64,000 nt of DNA from Aquilaria yunnanensis (taxonomy: Eukaryota; Streptophyta; Magnoliopsida; Malvales; Thymelaeaceae): contig CM077596.1 in assembly GCA_039654915.1 (NCBI GenBank), forward strand, positions 69,317,751 through 69,381,750, in the 5' to 3' direction. The translations under genes and the position numbers were made by a program. Shown in pieces: positions 36,101-48,039 of this stretch (its first letter is position 1; every line of letters begins with the position of its first letter). Below the pieces are notes generated by a model. It did not search any database. It was not told the DNA's origin and saw nothing but the letters and a program-made list of their open reading frames with translations.

Positions 36101-39100
36101 TGGTGCAGGAACAAATCCACTTGAAGGAGCTGCTCTGGGAATGTCATTGCTTGAGTCTTTTGCTAAAAGTGGGGCATTGTTGACAATTGCTACCACACAT
36201 CATGGTGAACTCAAAACTTTGAAGTACAGGTATGTTGAGATTATAAGGTGCCGGAGAATTTTACTTGGTTGAAGTGGATAATATCACAAACCAAACTGGA
36301 CAGCTAATGCATGCTTATCAAAGTTATTTCTTGGCAGTAACGATGCCTTTGAAAACGCTTGTATGGAGTTTGACGAAGAGAATCTGAAGCCAACTTACAA
36401 GATTCTATGGGGAGTACCAGGTTATTTGAATTATAGACATAACTGACTAACAATAAAATTTCTGATGCTTGGGCCTGTGCTCACATTCATGATTCACTTT
36501 CTCATCATGCTTAGATCAATAAGATATGAGGACTGGGTCCTGTTCCTGAGTTCTAAACTTCTATTGCCATTTGGTCTCCTGATTATTAAGAACTAGAAAA
36601 ACAGTCTGGCAGGTGAAAGACCCTTCAAACATGATAAAACTAGACCTATAATTTCAGTTTCCATGTACCTACCATCTAATTGCAATTGAGGTCAATAATG
36701 TAAGATATGGTTTCTTGCAAGTGGAGTGGAGGGGCTCATTCTGCTACTTTAAAACAGGTCAGTCATGCGAACCATGAATGATAATGGTGCTTACCACTGA
36801 TGAATGGGGCAATACCAAACATTGAGCTTCACATTGTTAACAAGAGCTCTAAGGTTCAATCCCTGCTACCCCCTTGGCCTCTCTGTTCTAATTACCAAAA
36901 AAAGAAATAAACGAACCTTGAGCTTTGATAACATGTTAAAGCATATGCCGCAAAACCAAATGGCAACAGGTGAAAAGGCCGCACCACAACATAAAGCACC
37001 AAACAAACCTTTTAACATAAAAATGTGGGATAGCACTGCCTGCACGGACAATATGGCACTAATTCTGAAATTTATAAATATCTTTGAAGTCTTCAGTGAC
37101 ATTACTGGTCCATTTATGTTGCTCTATTGAGGAGATTTTTTACTTGAGCATTTTTAAATTACTTTAGGTCGTTCAAATGCTATCAATATAGCTAAAAGAT
37201 TGGGACTGGCATCTGTTGTTGTTGATAATGCACGTGCTCTCTATGGTGTCACTAGTGCCGAGATTGATGAGGTATCTTTTTTCATGCCATTTGCGAATGC
37301 AACTTTATTGCATGAGAACACTTACTGTTGTATTCTAGGTTGCAGTAAATTAACCTGCAGTCCATTTATGAAATCTTTGTGTGCCTCCACTCTTCACGCA
37401 CTACAAGATGAGCGTTGGCTACTGCAGAAATAATACTGGCTTACTTTAGCAGCTTTAGGAGATGATCCATCTGCTCCTTGCTGAAGGGACTTGTTTCAGC
37501 CTCATTAGCAGCAGGTGTTGCGTGGCTGATCCTGTCATTGCTCCTTTTACTCTTCCAGTTTTCTGGCTTTCCATGGATCTTCCAGCAGGTTTCCCTTGTA
37601 TGGCGAGGTTTGTTGCAGTGATCACACCAAACCCGTGGCTTCTCCTCAGTTTTTTTCTGAAATCTAGCAGCCTTATTTGCCACTTCATCAGAGGCAACTA
37701 AGGCAGAAGTGTCAGCCATCACATTGGTGTCCTTTTTTCCCAGCATGACATTTCTTCTGCTTTCTTCCCTTCTAACTTCTGCAAATACTTCACTCATTGG
37801 GGGAAGGGGTGATCTACCAATGATCCTACCCCTTACTTCATCAAACTCCACATTCAGTCCAGCAAGGAACTTGTAGATTCGATGGTCCTCCATAGTTTTT
37901 CTGTAGTGATTGGCATCATCTGTAGATTTCCATTCGTAGTCATTGAAGAGATCCAAGTCCTGCCACAGCCTTTTTAGTGAGTTAAAGTACTTGGTGACAG
38001 TGTCATCCCCCTGCCGGATTTCACCAAGTTTTAGAGTTAACTCATAGACTTGGGACTGGTTTCCTAAATCAGAATACATCTGATTTACATTGTCCCATAA
38101 TTCCTTGGCTGTGGAGTAGCACATGTAGTTAGACCCAATGTCCTCGTCCATAGAATTGACGAGCCAGGTCATAACCATCGAATTCTCTGCATCCCAAGTT
38201 GCATATGTCGGGTCCTCTGCTGCCGGTGCCTTCTTATCTCCAGTGAGGTAGCCAATCTTTCCTCGCCCTCGAATGTACATTCTAACAGATTGAGACCATC
38301 GCAGGAAATTATCACCATTAAGGCGAATAGTGGTGATCTGGACAGAATGAGAATCAGTGTTTAGGGCTTGAGTTAGGGTTGTAGGATTGTTTGGCTGATT
38401 GTTGCTGGAAGGTGTAGATGCAGACGAGATTTCAGACATGTTGGGCAGAGGAAGGACGCAGAGAGATGGCTTAGAAAATTAGGGTTGGCTCTGATACCAT
38501 GCAGAAATAATACTGGCTTATTTTTCCTCATAGAGTTTTACACTGTTTAAATACAAGGCTAAGGAAACCTAAGTTAGGTAGTTTCCTCTTTTACAGACTA
38601 ACAATTTAGGAAACAAATAAACAGATCCTAATCTCCTAAAAATAAAAGATTACTAAGATTTTCTAGCTGTACACAGTTTTCCTAATAAGGAACATTAAAT
38701 CTTTGACCTCCAGAATATTCTGGAGATCTCCAGAATATTCCAACAGCTACTTATTTTGAACATCTAAAAGTCCAATATTAGACAAGAGATCCTTCAAGTA
38801 TTTGATGCTGTTTATCGTAGGTTATAACAGATATGGAGAGATTCAAGCAAAATTATCAAGAGCTTGTCCATGAGGCACGCAACTCTCTAGTGTAAGTATC
38901 TTTGGTTCTTGAAGTGGCTTCTAATATGATTTGGATCACGGCTTAGTGATCAATGTCCCAATGCTCAAATGCTACAGGGTAAGTGTTCTCTCTAATTAGG
39001 TCAGCTAGTGCTTAAATTCCCAAAGTATTTGTAAATTTTGTTTTCTGATGAATGTTATGGCTTTACTGGAATAAAATCCCCCCCCCCCCCTCAGCCCCAT

Positions 39101-40179
39101 TTTGATTTAGTATTATCCGAATGATATATTGTTGAAAAGAACTTGATTGATTGAAATGTGAGCATTAAAATAAGAGATGAAGATCCTGCCAGATGATGTT
39201 CTTTAGTTGCTAAGTTCTCAATTATGGCTGGTTTAGATACAGTAACATTTTTCTAAATTTTTCTACTCGTAAATGTAACTCACAAGCAATATGCTCCTGG
39301 TTAAAATACATTTTCTGATGACTGGAGTAGAAAGGCTTTGATTCTTGCACAGGTATAGTTCAATAACTTTCTAGGAAGCATAAAAAGCGTGATGAGAAGG
39401 GAACAGTTAAATATTAAGCAAGTAATAAAGCAATGACTTCAAGTGAGCGCACCATTCTGCCCCCCACCCCACACAATATATATATATATATATAACTCGA
39501 CTTTTCATATTTGTTTTGTATGTCTCTTTGACTATAGGCTTGCAAGAGATCTGCATGAAAAACTGTCAGTTGCTAGAAGCAAACTCATTGATTACAGTGT
39601 GGATGCACAATGTAAAAAGACACAAGAATTATCTGAGTTTGCTGCAGCGGCATCTTCAATCCTTCGTAATAAGATACGCCAGCTTCGCACATCTGCCTTA
39701 AGAAACTCAAAGCCTGACAGAGCGCTGGAGCTCACAGTACCCAGTGACCAAGAACATCTTAAAGCAATTGAAGCTAAACATTCTGCAACAACTAATAATG
39801 CCTCCTTTATGCCATTGCCAGATGTTAAAACGGCACATTCAGGTAGCGTTCAAGATCTGATGAAACTGTATCCTCAAAGAAAATGTTACATTTGCAGGTT
39901 TTTTGCTGATCCTAATTAAGGGTGTTGATCCAGTTTGACCTATATGACCAACTAGATGTTGCAGGGGTTTTTGTTTGATTCTTTTTCTTTTTTTGTTCCT
40001 TCTCTGGTGTTCATGATGTAGAAAAATCAAGCAAGCTTCCAAAGGCTGGCGATGCAGTTCTTGTTACTTCACTTGGAAAGAAAGCAATGGTTTTAACAGT
40101 GGAGCCATACAAAGAAGAAATTGTAGTTCAAGTTGGCAATATGAAAATGAAGCTGAAACCGGATGATGTTACGACCTGA
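30118..40179 (+). CDS. MutS2-type DNA mismatch repair ATPase (plant MutS2)
   Basis: Nineteen exons: 30118-30474, 30566-30733, 30812-30895, 31142-31192, 31928-31984, 32070-32152, 32891-33014, 33099-33158, 33874-34116, 34374-34457, 34566-34713, 35109-35236, 35944-35991, 36099-36229, 36338-36420, 37168-37271, 38821-38891, 39538-39842 and 40022-40179, giving 828 residues in one frame. MutS2 proteins are MutS-family ATPases without the mismatch-binding domain, linked to recombination control; plant forms are likely organellar, and the first 35 residues could be a transit peptide. Visible motifs are the core start [38 protein letters not shown], Walker A GPNTGGKT at 464-471, ADIGDEQSL, Walker B LVLLDE at 540-545, [13 protein letters not shown], and the switch TTHHGELK. 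A helical segment and a KOW-like end ([18 protein letters not shown]) follow. No Smr nuclease domain is seen. Intron 11 uses a GC donor (34714). Introns 12, 15 and 16 hold retroelements. Exon 7 acceptor was set by frame. Confidence 0.9.
32209..32236. repeat. (TC)n microsatellite, MutS2 intron 6
   Basis: A dinucleotide CT/TC run. A second one, (TTC)n then (TC)n, lies at about 32799-32839 in the same intron. Confidence 0.9.
33222..33260. repeat. (GT)n microsatellite, MutS2 intron 8
   Basis: A GTGT run broken by a few TTT interruptions. Confidence 0.9.
35372..35683 (-). mobile_element. TRIM (miniature LTR retrotransposon) in MutS2 intron 12
   Basis: Two 112-bp LTRs at 35372-35483 and 35572-35683 differ at three positions, all transitions. 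A 5-bp duplication GTAAT flanks the element (35367-35371 and 35684-35688). Read on the minus strand, the LTR is followed directly by the primer site TGGTATCAGAGC (35571-35560), complementary to the initiator tRNA-Met 3' end. A G-rich polypurine tract, GAGGGGGCG, precedes the other LTR. The 88-bp interior has no coding capacity. The complete structure in 312 bp is a classic TRIM. The left LTR end has TG changed to TA. Confidence 0.92.
36920..37036 (-). mobile_element. Relic of a related TRIM, MutS2 intron 15
   Basis: From 36934 the sequence tgttaaagc is followed by a diverged copy of the TRIM LTR: aaaaccaaatggcaacaggtg compares with aaaaccaattggcaataggtg, and later atgtggga. A degraded primer-site complement (ctttgataaca) lies just before it, at about 36923-36933. 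Only one LTR-like part is evident and no target duplication is seen. Confidence 0.6.
37441..38439 (-). pseudogene. Copia-type gag remnant (truncated gag-pol)
   Basis: A 332-codon ORF starting MSEISSAS. It carries the plant Copia gag signature ([19 protein letters not shown], and the [20 protein letters not shown] region), then a CCHC knuckle [20 protein letters not shown] near residues 270-290. Full-length relatives continue from here into protease and integrase. This frame ends at a TAA that lies where the gag sequence meets the residual LTR (37443 side), so the stop comes from the LTR. It could encode a stable Gag, but it is not a host exon: it is antisense to MutS2 and inside an intron. 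Confidence 0.88.
38500..38745 (-). repeat. LTR of the Copia relic
   Basis: A 246-bp LTR bounded by TG and CA on the minus strand. A short inverted motif, AGAATATTCTGGAGATCTCCA, repeats near its outer end. Confidence 0.85.
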
Positions 40180-43100
40180 ATGGGGAGTGTCGAACATCAG
40201 CCCATTACCCATGCTATGCGTGCAGTTTGCATTAGTAAGTGCTGCTTTCCAACAATCGTCCAGATTTTCCATTTAGGAGTTAATCAGACCTACGTCTGTC
40301 TGCATGCGTGATAATATCAGTATCAGCAGGGAGTGTTGGAAATGGGATCACCTGTATTTTCATTCATGTGCAGATAGTTCTCGATTACAAGGTGCAGTCT
40401 CTTTTGTGTGGATCATCGGTGTGTTGAATAAATGATCTTGAACACATGTGAGAGAGGAGGCTTGTGTGTACAAATGGGAGTGAACATTCAAATTTGAATT
40501 ATGAAGGTAATAAGGAAGCTGTAGTATCAATCCCAATTCACAAGTGAGCACGCACAGCTTAGAAGTCCAAGCCAGATCCCTCGACATTCTTTTATCAGCA
40601 TGTCAAGGTAAATAATTATTCTTTTGGTATTGCAAGAAGTAGGGCACTGTTTTGCCATTCTCCTCCTAATTCATTTGAACAATATTCATATAAGAAATCA
40701 AGCGACTGTAGAAGGAACTTTCACCTTTTCATGTTATCAACTCTTGTCTTTTTCTCCCAGCTAGTCTGTTTTTACGAGAACTATATATATCATGTGTTGG
40801 AGTCATCACGTCAGGGTCAGGGCCATGCTCAAACGAAGGTATGGGGCAAAGCCGACTCCTGTCAGTCTCGTCTGTAGTTGGCAGTTCAGTAGCGTCAGCC
40901 TCTGCAGGAGCTTTACAAAGAGCGCTGTCAAATGATATAACAAGAATGATACAATTCAGAAGAATAAAGTACTAGCTTTTTTCAAAGGTATAGGTGAGCA
41001 ATTAGTATTTCAATCTTTGTCTTCCCTTTCTAAGAAATAGTTCAGGCGGGAAATCCCTGTGTATAAATGAGGAGCTCATTAAGAAGCTTATAAGACAGGA
41101 GACCGAGTCTGGGGATAAAAGTAAGGAAGATAAATTGGGAAAATGCAGTTAGGATCAATGAGGTTATTTTTTACCCACATTTTGTAGTGTGTATTTTTTC
41201 AATAAATTTATCATTAGGACAAATATCAATAATAAAAAATATGCTTGAGAAACAGAAATTATGCTTAACAAGCTTACATGTCTGGTATTGCATCAGGTTT
41301 TATTTATCTATTTATTTTTTTTTTAAGCTTCAAAGATGAATATATACATTTAAAAGTTATTCAAGTATTATTAACACAAATGTCATCACTAAAACCAATA
41401 ATGGTAATAAAAGTACTAAAATAGGCTCAATAATATTATATAGTTTCAACACATATCCATTTGCAAGAAATATTAATGATAGAAATCAGAACAATTCATG
41501 TAACATGTCTTTATCTTCTATTTGGTTTGTTTCTCCTTTTATATGCATCAATTCACTGGAACAATTACCAAAAAATTAAATGTTACATTGAAATATTGAG
41601 TATTTAGAAAATTGAAAAATAATTATCTTTATTAAAAAGAAGAAAAATATGCCTTTAGGAAGCCGGAATACAATGAACATCTACTGTTGACACATGAAAT
41701 AAATTGATTTATTTTATAAACAACAATTCCTTATTTTAATTTTTATTTTATATTAATAAATATAATAAAGTATAATTAGTCACAACAATTGTATAATGCT
41801 TAAAATTATAAATTAAGAATTTTAATAAATAAAATAAGTTGTGAACTTAAAATTTTGAAATAGATTAACAAATAGATTTGAAGAACTAAAATTTTTTTTT
41901 TTTTTAAAAATCATCTAATAATTATAAGAAATTAGAGTAGCTTGAATGTTATAAAGCATATAATGGTTTTGGGCGTTTTATTTATTTATTTTTAAGGTTT
42001 TTCTTGTATTTTAAATCGATAATTTTATAATTTTAAGTATTTCATCATTTTATAGTGTATTTATTTTTTAAAAAAGATAACAACAAATTATAAGGGTTAT
42101 TAGAATTAATAACTATTAAAAATCTTGCAATTTGGTACGAGATGGACTTTTAATTTTTTTTGTTTAAACAATAAGAACTATATGATATTGACTTTATCTA
42201 GTCCACTTTTAATATTATAAAAATTATCTAATCAGAAAGCCATCCTTTTTATCGATAATATTATTCTAAAATCTTATCAGAATTTTATAGGTTCATATTT
42301 TGTAGGTTCATATTTTAAATCTATAGGTTTATCCCGATTAGGATTATTAAAAGTCTATAGGTTCATCATGATTGTGACTATTAAAAATTTATAGGTTTAT
42401 CTTGCAATTAACTATTTTTAAAATAAAATTAAAAATTAATCTGATTTGAACAACTTTTTATTTATGTATTATGTGCATTTTATGTGTAATTTAAAGTAAA
42501 AGTGTTAGACTAAAAATTGAAAAAAAAAATCTGATAAGTAAAAATGATTTTTTGTTTGGCCAAAGTACCTCCTAAAATTGTTACCTGTAGGCCTAAAATT
42601 TTATGAAATCACAAATATCAAACTACAGAATCACCCTGAAAAGTGAGGAAAAGAAAAGAATGTTTAGATCGAAGAACATTTCTCTTCAAAAAATGAAAGT
42701 TGCATAAAGAGAACATAATTGAAGGGATCATAAATTAGATTGATCACTTAGAAAAATCAGTTATATGGAAGTCAGTGAATCTAATGATATATCGGTTTTA
42801 GAAAATGACTATCTAAATCTTAAGAATAACAAATGGCAGAAAATTTAGCACATATGAGATAAAGCCCTGCTTGATGGAGATAACATGACAAGCATTATAT
42901 CCAATGGTATAAATTGCATAAAAAAAATAATGAATTAGAAACATTCTCTAAGAATGTCAAAATTATAACTCTATCAAGGAAGTAGTCACCTAACTCATTC
43001 TACACTATGCAATTGTAAAAATAAAAAATTGAAAAGGAAACTATATTAATGAAATTTTGAAAATATGCAATATATAGAACCAAGAACAACAGATAGCAAC

Positions 43101-44297
43101 AAACAAATAATATGAATAAATTTACAAAGGGTAGCCTCATAAAATATGAGCATGAGGAAGTTGATGTTATCGATTCTATCACCCTGAAGACATTATATTG
43201 AAAAGTTATCAATAATGAAAATAAATTGGGAAGTTGATGTTATAAGCAGGTAATGAAAATTTTGCTAGTAATCTCCTGAGGAAGTGCCTTTAGTCCTAAT
43301 GACGATGCCTAGGACAAATTACTTGCACAAAGTAAGTAAGTGGCTGGCCCCTTCTCTCCTACGAAATCGAAAAAACTATCTGAATGAAGTGTTTTTGTCT
43401 GGATCTTTATCTTGTTCATTCCTAGTGATGATGCCAATATTGGTAACAATGAGGACGACACAGTTGTCACTTTGACAAATGAATTGTTTGGGAAATGAAT
43501 GTTTGGTTTATATAGGTTATGATTATTGGTTTTTTTAAAAGAAATATATAGTTAGATAATTATTTTTTATTTTTCTATTAGATAAAATTATCATGAATTT
43601 TGAATTTTGTATGAAAATATGATCAAGATAAAATCTAGTCATTTACTATTTGAAATTGAAATTGATTCTATCAAATCCTATGTATTATGAGTTTATCATG
43701 TTTTGAATTAGGCTCAAATATGCCATGTGGCAGCACAACATTGATTGAGAGGTTTGGGGTATTTTCAGCAAAGCATGTATAAAATATTACAGTTAACTTA
43801 CTAAAAATGGAAAATCCGTCATATGTCACCTCTAAATTTCATCTGTTATGTAAAAAGTCATCTATACCCTTTAGAGATGCTCCTAGGTTATATATTTATA
43901 TTTAGATTTATTTTAATCAATTAGTAGCATAACTATTAACTTAATAAACATTAAAAGAAAAAATGGCCCAAAAGTTAGGAATTAAAAGAGGAAATGGAAA
44001 AGCTTTAGATATCTAAAAGTTTAACAATTGACTAAAATAGGAAATGGTAGAATTTAAGAGAAGAGAATGCAATTTAACTACAACAAAAAGTGCTGAAACT
44101 GGAGAAATTGCAATACCAGCCCTCAAGACATGATCACCTCGTGAAAAGAGGACCAAACTTTAAAAAGAGTCAATTATGTCCATGAAAAGGCCAAAAAAAA
44201 TGAACAGAGAGTAGGCATTATTTATGATCAGAGCACGTGACCTCCTCTACTTTACACTGTTGATCAATAGTGGATGGGTGTTGATACTTAAAAAATA
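40180..44297. other. AT-rich repeat-type DNA without genes
   Basis: The first few hundred bases are the MutS2 3' flank. The rest is AT-rich with scattered decayed repeats; for example 41158-41260 resembles 44610-44700 ('gaggttatt', 'cattttgtag', 'aaatttatca'). A 63-codon ORF at 43284-43475 has no support. Confidence 0.5.
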
Positions 44298-44589
44298 CTA
44301 CCTCCGTCCCAAAAAACTTGAAACATTTGACTGGGCACGGAGATTAAAGTGTATGTAATTTGTATTAATTTTTTATGTAGTAAAAGTTTAAATAATGATT
44401 AAAAAAGAAAATATTCTTTTTTGGGTTTTGTGCAGTGAGAGATTGAGTGGATATTAAAAAAAGAGTCTTTATTGGGTTTTGTGTAAAAAGATTATTTAAT
44501 TGTTTAAACTTTTTCAAAAGAGGAAACGTTTCAACCTTTTGGGACATCCCAAAAAGGAATATGTTTCAAGTAAACTGGGACGGAGGGAG
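44298..44589. mobile_element. Stowaway-like MITE
   Basis: Termini CTACCTCCGTCCCAAAA and its inverted partner ending GGGACGGAGGGAG, flanked by TA on both sides (44296-44297 and 44590-44591). About 292 bp, AT-rich, with no coding capacity: the hallmark of Stowaway (Tc1/mariner) elements. Confidence 0.88.
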
Positions 44590-46271
44590 TATAATGTAAT
44601 TAGAAGCATACGAGGTTATTTGTGACCCGCACTTTGTAGCAGGTTTTTTTTCTCTTAAATTTATCACTAAAATAGATATTAGTAATAAATAACCACAAAA
44701 TTCTTAGTCATAAGCTTATGCTAATAATTAAAATTTTACTTTATTTTAAATTTAAGTTGGGTTTTCTTTATATCATGTTCTTATCATTCAAATGATTAAT
44801 TATGATCGAAACATAACACATATACATGCTTTAAAACGATGAATATTTTTTGTGTTACTAAAGAAGAGTTCACTAAAAAATTTCACCTTCTATCAATTCA
44901 AATTCCAATATTTGATGTTGATGAAAAATTTTGCTTTCAATTTTGGCAATTATGGACAAAATTACTTTATTGAACCATATAACTTTTGAATTAATAACTC
45001 ATTTTACAAAACTCAATTAATAAAGATTAAAAGAAAAAGAAAAAATTAGCCAAAAAAAATTAGGGACTAAGAGGTGAAATGGAAAAGCTTTAGGTATTAA
45101 AATTTAATAATTGATGGTGACCAATGTTTTGCTCTAGAAAATAATACATAAAAAAACAACTAAAAAAAATTCAAGACCGAAAGAGCACATAGAAAGAATA
45201 TAGTTAAGTAGTTATTATTTATTATGTTTGGGACTAAAACATAACATGAGTTGAACTTAGTGACTAAAATGGGAAAGGAAACAAATTCAAGGACTGAAAT
45301 TGTAGTTTAACCATAAGAAAAAGTGAAACAAGCTGACACATGCAAAATTCAAGCAAATTATAATGATTAAAGTCTGATTTTTTTAAAAAAAATTAAAAAA
45401 AGCAAAAAAAAATTTTTTTGTATCAAGACAAAAAATGGAAAGACATTAGGTATTAAAGGCTTAACAATTGATCTAATGAATATAAAAAAAAATGACATAA
45501 CACAAAAATAAATAAATTCTGATAAACAATGTCTTACTTTAAAATATAGTACATAAAACAATAAAAAATTTTGAGGACCAAGAGAACAAATAAAAATAAT
45601 CTAGTCAAATATTTATTAAAATTGGGGACCAAAATAAAACATGGATGGAACATAGGGACTTAACATGGAAAAGAGTACAAGCCTAGGGACTAAATTGAGA
45701 TTTCACCAGAACAAAGGGTAAGACAACCTAAAACTGAAAAATTACAAATAGGCCCTAAAAATGCGATAATCTTCTGAAAAGGGATCAAACTTAAGAAAGG
45801 GTCACTTGCGTTTGAAAAAGAAAAAATAAAGAGGCGAGAGCAAAAAAAAAAATTGTTCATCTTCAATGATAAACATTGAAAACCTCATAACTTTTACATG
45901 TAACCAAGGTATGTTTGTATATTCTATAGAAACATAACATTAGTTGTAATATAATCAATATAAGCCATTGATGGAACAATGCAAAAAGCTAAGACTTACC
46001 TTCACATTAAGTAAAATCTTAGTATAGATAATTATAAACACACCGAGTAGTCAACTGAAGGTGAGTTTATATAGTATTAAAAGAGCATTAAAGATAACAA
46101 ATGAAAAATGATTAAAACAATTCTATTAATCAATTCAAATAAAACCATTAAGAGAAGGACAATTTAGGGTGTTTATAGTGTAAAATAATATTAGATAATA
46201 TATATGCATAAGTTTTCTAAATTTTTACTCACTAATGAATTAGCGATAAAATGAAACCTTTTAAGAATCAT
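44590..46271. other. AT-rich decayed repeat region
   Basis: Three related stretches, near 43976, 45061 and 45430, contain versions of 'gaaatggaaaagctttaggtatt...ttaacaattga'. This indicates degenerate copies of one repeat. No genes. Confidence 0.5.
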
Positions 46272-46470
46272 GCATTCATGCATAATATAAATTGTCCACT
46301 CATTTCAACTAATCAAAATTTGAAATTGAATCTATTTAAAATACTTATGTATTATGACGAATTGTTCACTCATTTCAACTAATCAAAATTCTCAATTGAA
46401 TCTATGTAAAATGTTCATGCATTATAAAAAATGTGCATTTGTTTTAACTAATTAAAGTTTTAAATCAAAT
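46272..46470. repeat. 70-bp tandem repeat, about 2.7 copies
   Basis: The block 'cactcatttcaactaatcaaaatt' recurs at 46299 and 46369, with a diverged third copy (gttttaactaattaaagtt) at 46441, so the period is 70 bp. Confidence 0.8.
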
Positions 46471-47158
46471 CTTTATAATTAAAACTCTAAGTCAAACCAT
46501 GCAAAAGAAAATGCTTTTGGTATTTAATATAGTTAATAAAAACATGTTCATCATGTTCATTTAAGCTTTTATCATTTTCAATTTAAACAGACTATTAAAA
46601 TTTTTATTTTCCTAAAAGTTTATGATAAGTATCTGAAAGTTTGCCACACCCGTGACCAGGGATCAAGACACCCTTCTTGTCTTCTCCTTAAAAACCTTTG
46701 ACTTTTGGTATGTATAAAAATTCTGATTAGTAGAAAAAAAAAATGTTTATGATAGATTATGAAAGTTAGGGGCCATTATGGTAGAAATGTTAGATTCAAG
46801 GACTAAAGAGTGGTGGGCGAATGGTCAAAGAAAGGGAAAAATATACTTGGGTCCATGTAATATTTATTTTTTCTAGTAATAGTCCTCATGTTTTATGATA
46901 TGACAATCATGCCCATGTCAGCAAATGACCTACCCTCTGGCTAGCGATAGTAGGCGGAAGTGAGGGAGCATTATGACAAATGTGAAATATTCAGTGACCA
47001 AAAGAAGGGTTTAACTATAAATCTGTAGAAGCAACAAAAAAAAAAATGTCATATGTGAAGTTACTATTGATAAACAGTAAAAATGGTTCATCTTTTAGAA
47101 TATAGTATAATATAGATGTTGAGGATGGTGCACGAATGACGAGAAAGTGTTATTATAT

Positions 47159-47703
47159 AGGGATAATTACAATTTGCCCCATGAGGTTTATGTGATATTA
47201 CACTTTGTCCTCTTCTATTTCAGAAATCTACATTTTGCCTTCTGACTTTTTAATACAATCCGACAATAACTTCTAAAATCTTAATTTGAACATTACAGTA
47301 TCTATCTTCCAGTGATTTCAATCTGTATGGTATTTTTTTTACAATTAATGGATATTTTAAATTATCAAGTTTTTCTTTCTGTATTTATTTCAGTTTTGAA
47401 AACCTTATTTTTTAAATGTCAATTAATTGTTAAAAAATACTATATAGATTGAAATTATTTGAAGATGACAACTGTATAATTTAAATTAAGATTTTAAAAA
47501 TTACTGTTAGATTGTATTAAAAATATATGAGGTAAAGTATATATTTTTTGAATAGGAGGTGATAAAATGTAATTTCACCTAAACATGATGAGGAGATATG
47601 AGGTAAAGAATATATTTTTTGAATAGGAGATGATAAAATGTAATTTCACCTAAATATGATGAGGCAATTATAACCCTCATGAGGATAAATTATAACTAAC
47701 CCT
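47159..47703. mobile_element. TIR element with internal 71-bp duplication
   Basis: The left end agggataattacaatttgcc and the right end match as inverted repeats over roughly 75 bp; the right end carries tcatgaggataaattataact. Inside the right arm a 71-bp unit, 'atatgaggtaaag...gtaatttcacctaaa', is duplicated in tandem (about 47525 and 47596). Inner sequence such as 'cttctaaaatcttaattt' recurs inverted near 56120-56300. Target duplication is not clear. Confidence 0.6.
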
Positions 47704-47714
47704 ATCGTTGGCTC

Positions 47715-48039
47715 ATGAAGGTGGTGGCTCTTTAATGGCTCTCGGTGGAGCAGGATCCTGTGAAAAATGGTCAACACTAGCAGGCAAACAAAGTGAATGG
47801 GCTGGAGGCTTCCATTAAAGTCTCTTTCTCAACCCTCATCTCCCTGTTACATTATGAACTTAAAAGACACGTTTAACATCCCATTCAAAACTATCTTTTC
47901 AATTTCTCAAACCAGACAACTAAAATGTGTATGTGACCATAAATAAGAGGCGCCGTAAGTACTAACGTTTGGTGCAAAATCTTGATACGTATGAGACCAG
48001 ATATCTCCTATGACTAAACTTTGTTCCAAGCCTAATATC
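47715..48039. repeat. Diverged duplicate segment, copy A
   Basis: Aligns with 52570-52810: 'ggtggagcaggatcctgtgaaaaatgg' here matches 'ggtgaagcagaatcctgtgaaaatgg' there, followed by matching 'ggcaaacaa' and 'gaatgg.ctgg.ggct'. Homology resumes beyond the inserted MITEs near 48722 ('tcatttcatgcctag'). Confidence 0.55.

Larger units (their letters stand above)
37423..38745 (-). mobile_element. Copia LTR retrotransposon relic, gag only, in MutS2 intron 16
   Basis: The element runs TG...CA and is flanked by a perfect 5-bp duplication GCTAC (37418-37422 and 38746-38750). On the minus strand there is a full 246-bp 5' LTR (38745-38500), then the initiator tRNA-Met primer site TGGTATCAGAGC (38499-38488), a leader and gag. 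The 3' LTR is reduced to its last 21 bp (37443-37423), directly joined to the gag end. Protease, integrase, reverse transcriptase and RNase H are missing. The intact outer ends show an internal deletion after, or during, insertion. Confidence 0.92.

Noticed and set aside
37441..38439. Gag ORF as a host gene or MutS2 exon
   Set aside because: Opposite strand, bounded by LTR ends and a target duplication, with clear Copia gag and zinc-knuckle features.
46160..46480. Possible CRISPR-like array from repeated blocks
   Set aside because: Units are contiguous 70-bp tandem repeats without spacers, and this is a plant nuclear region.
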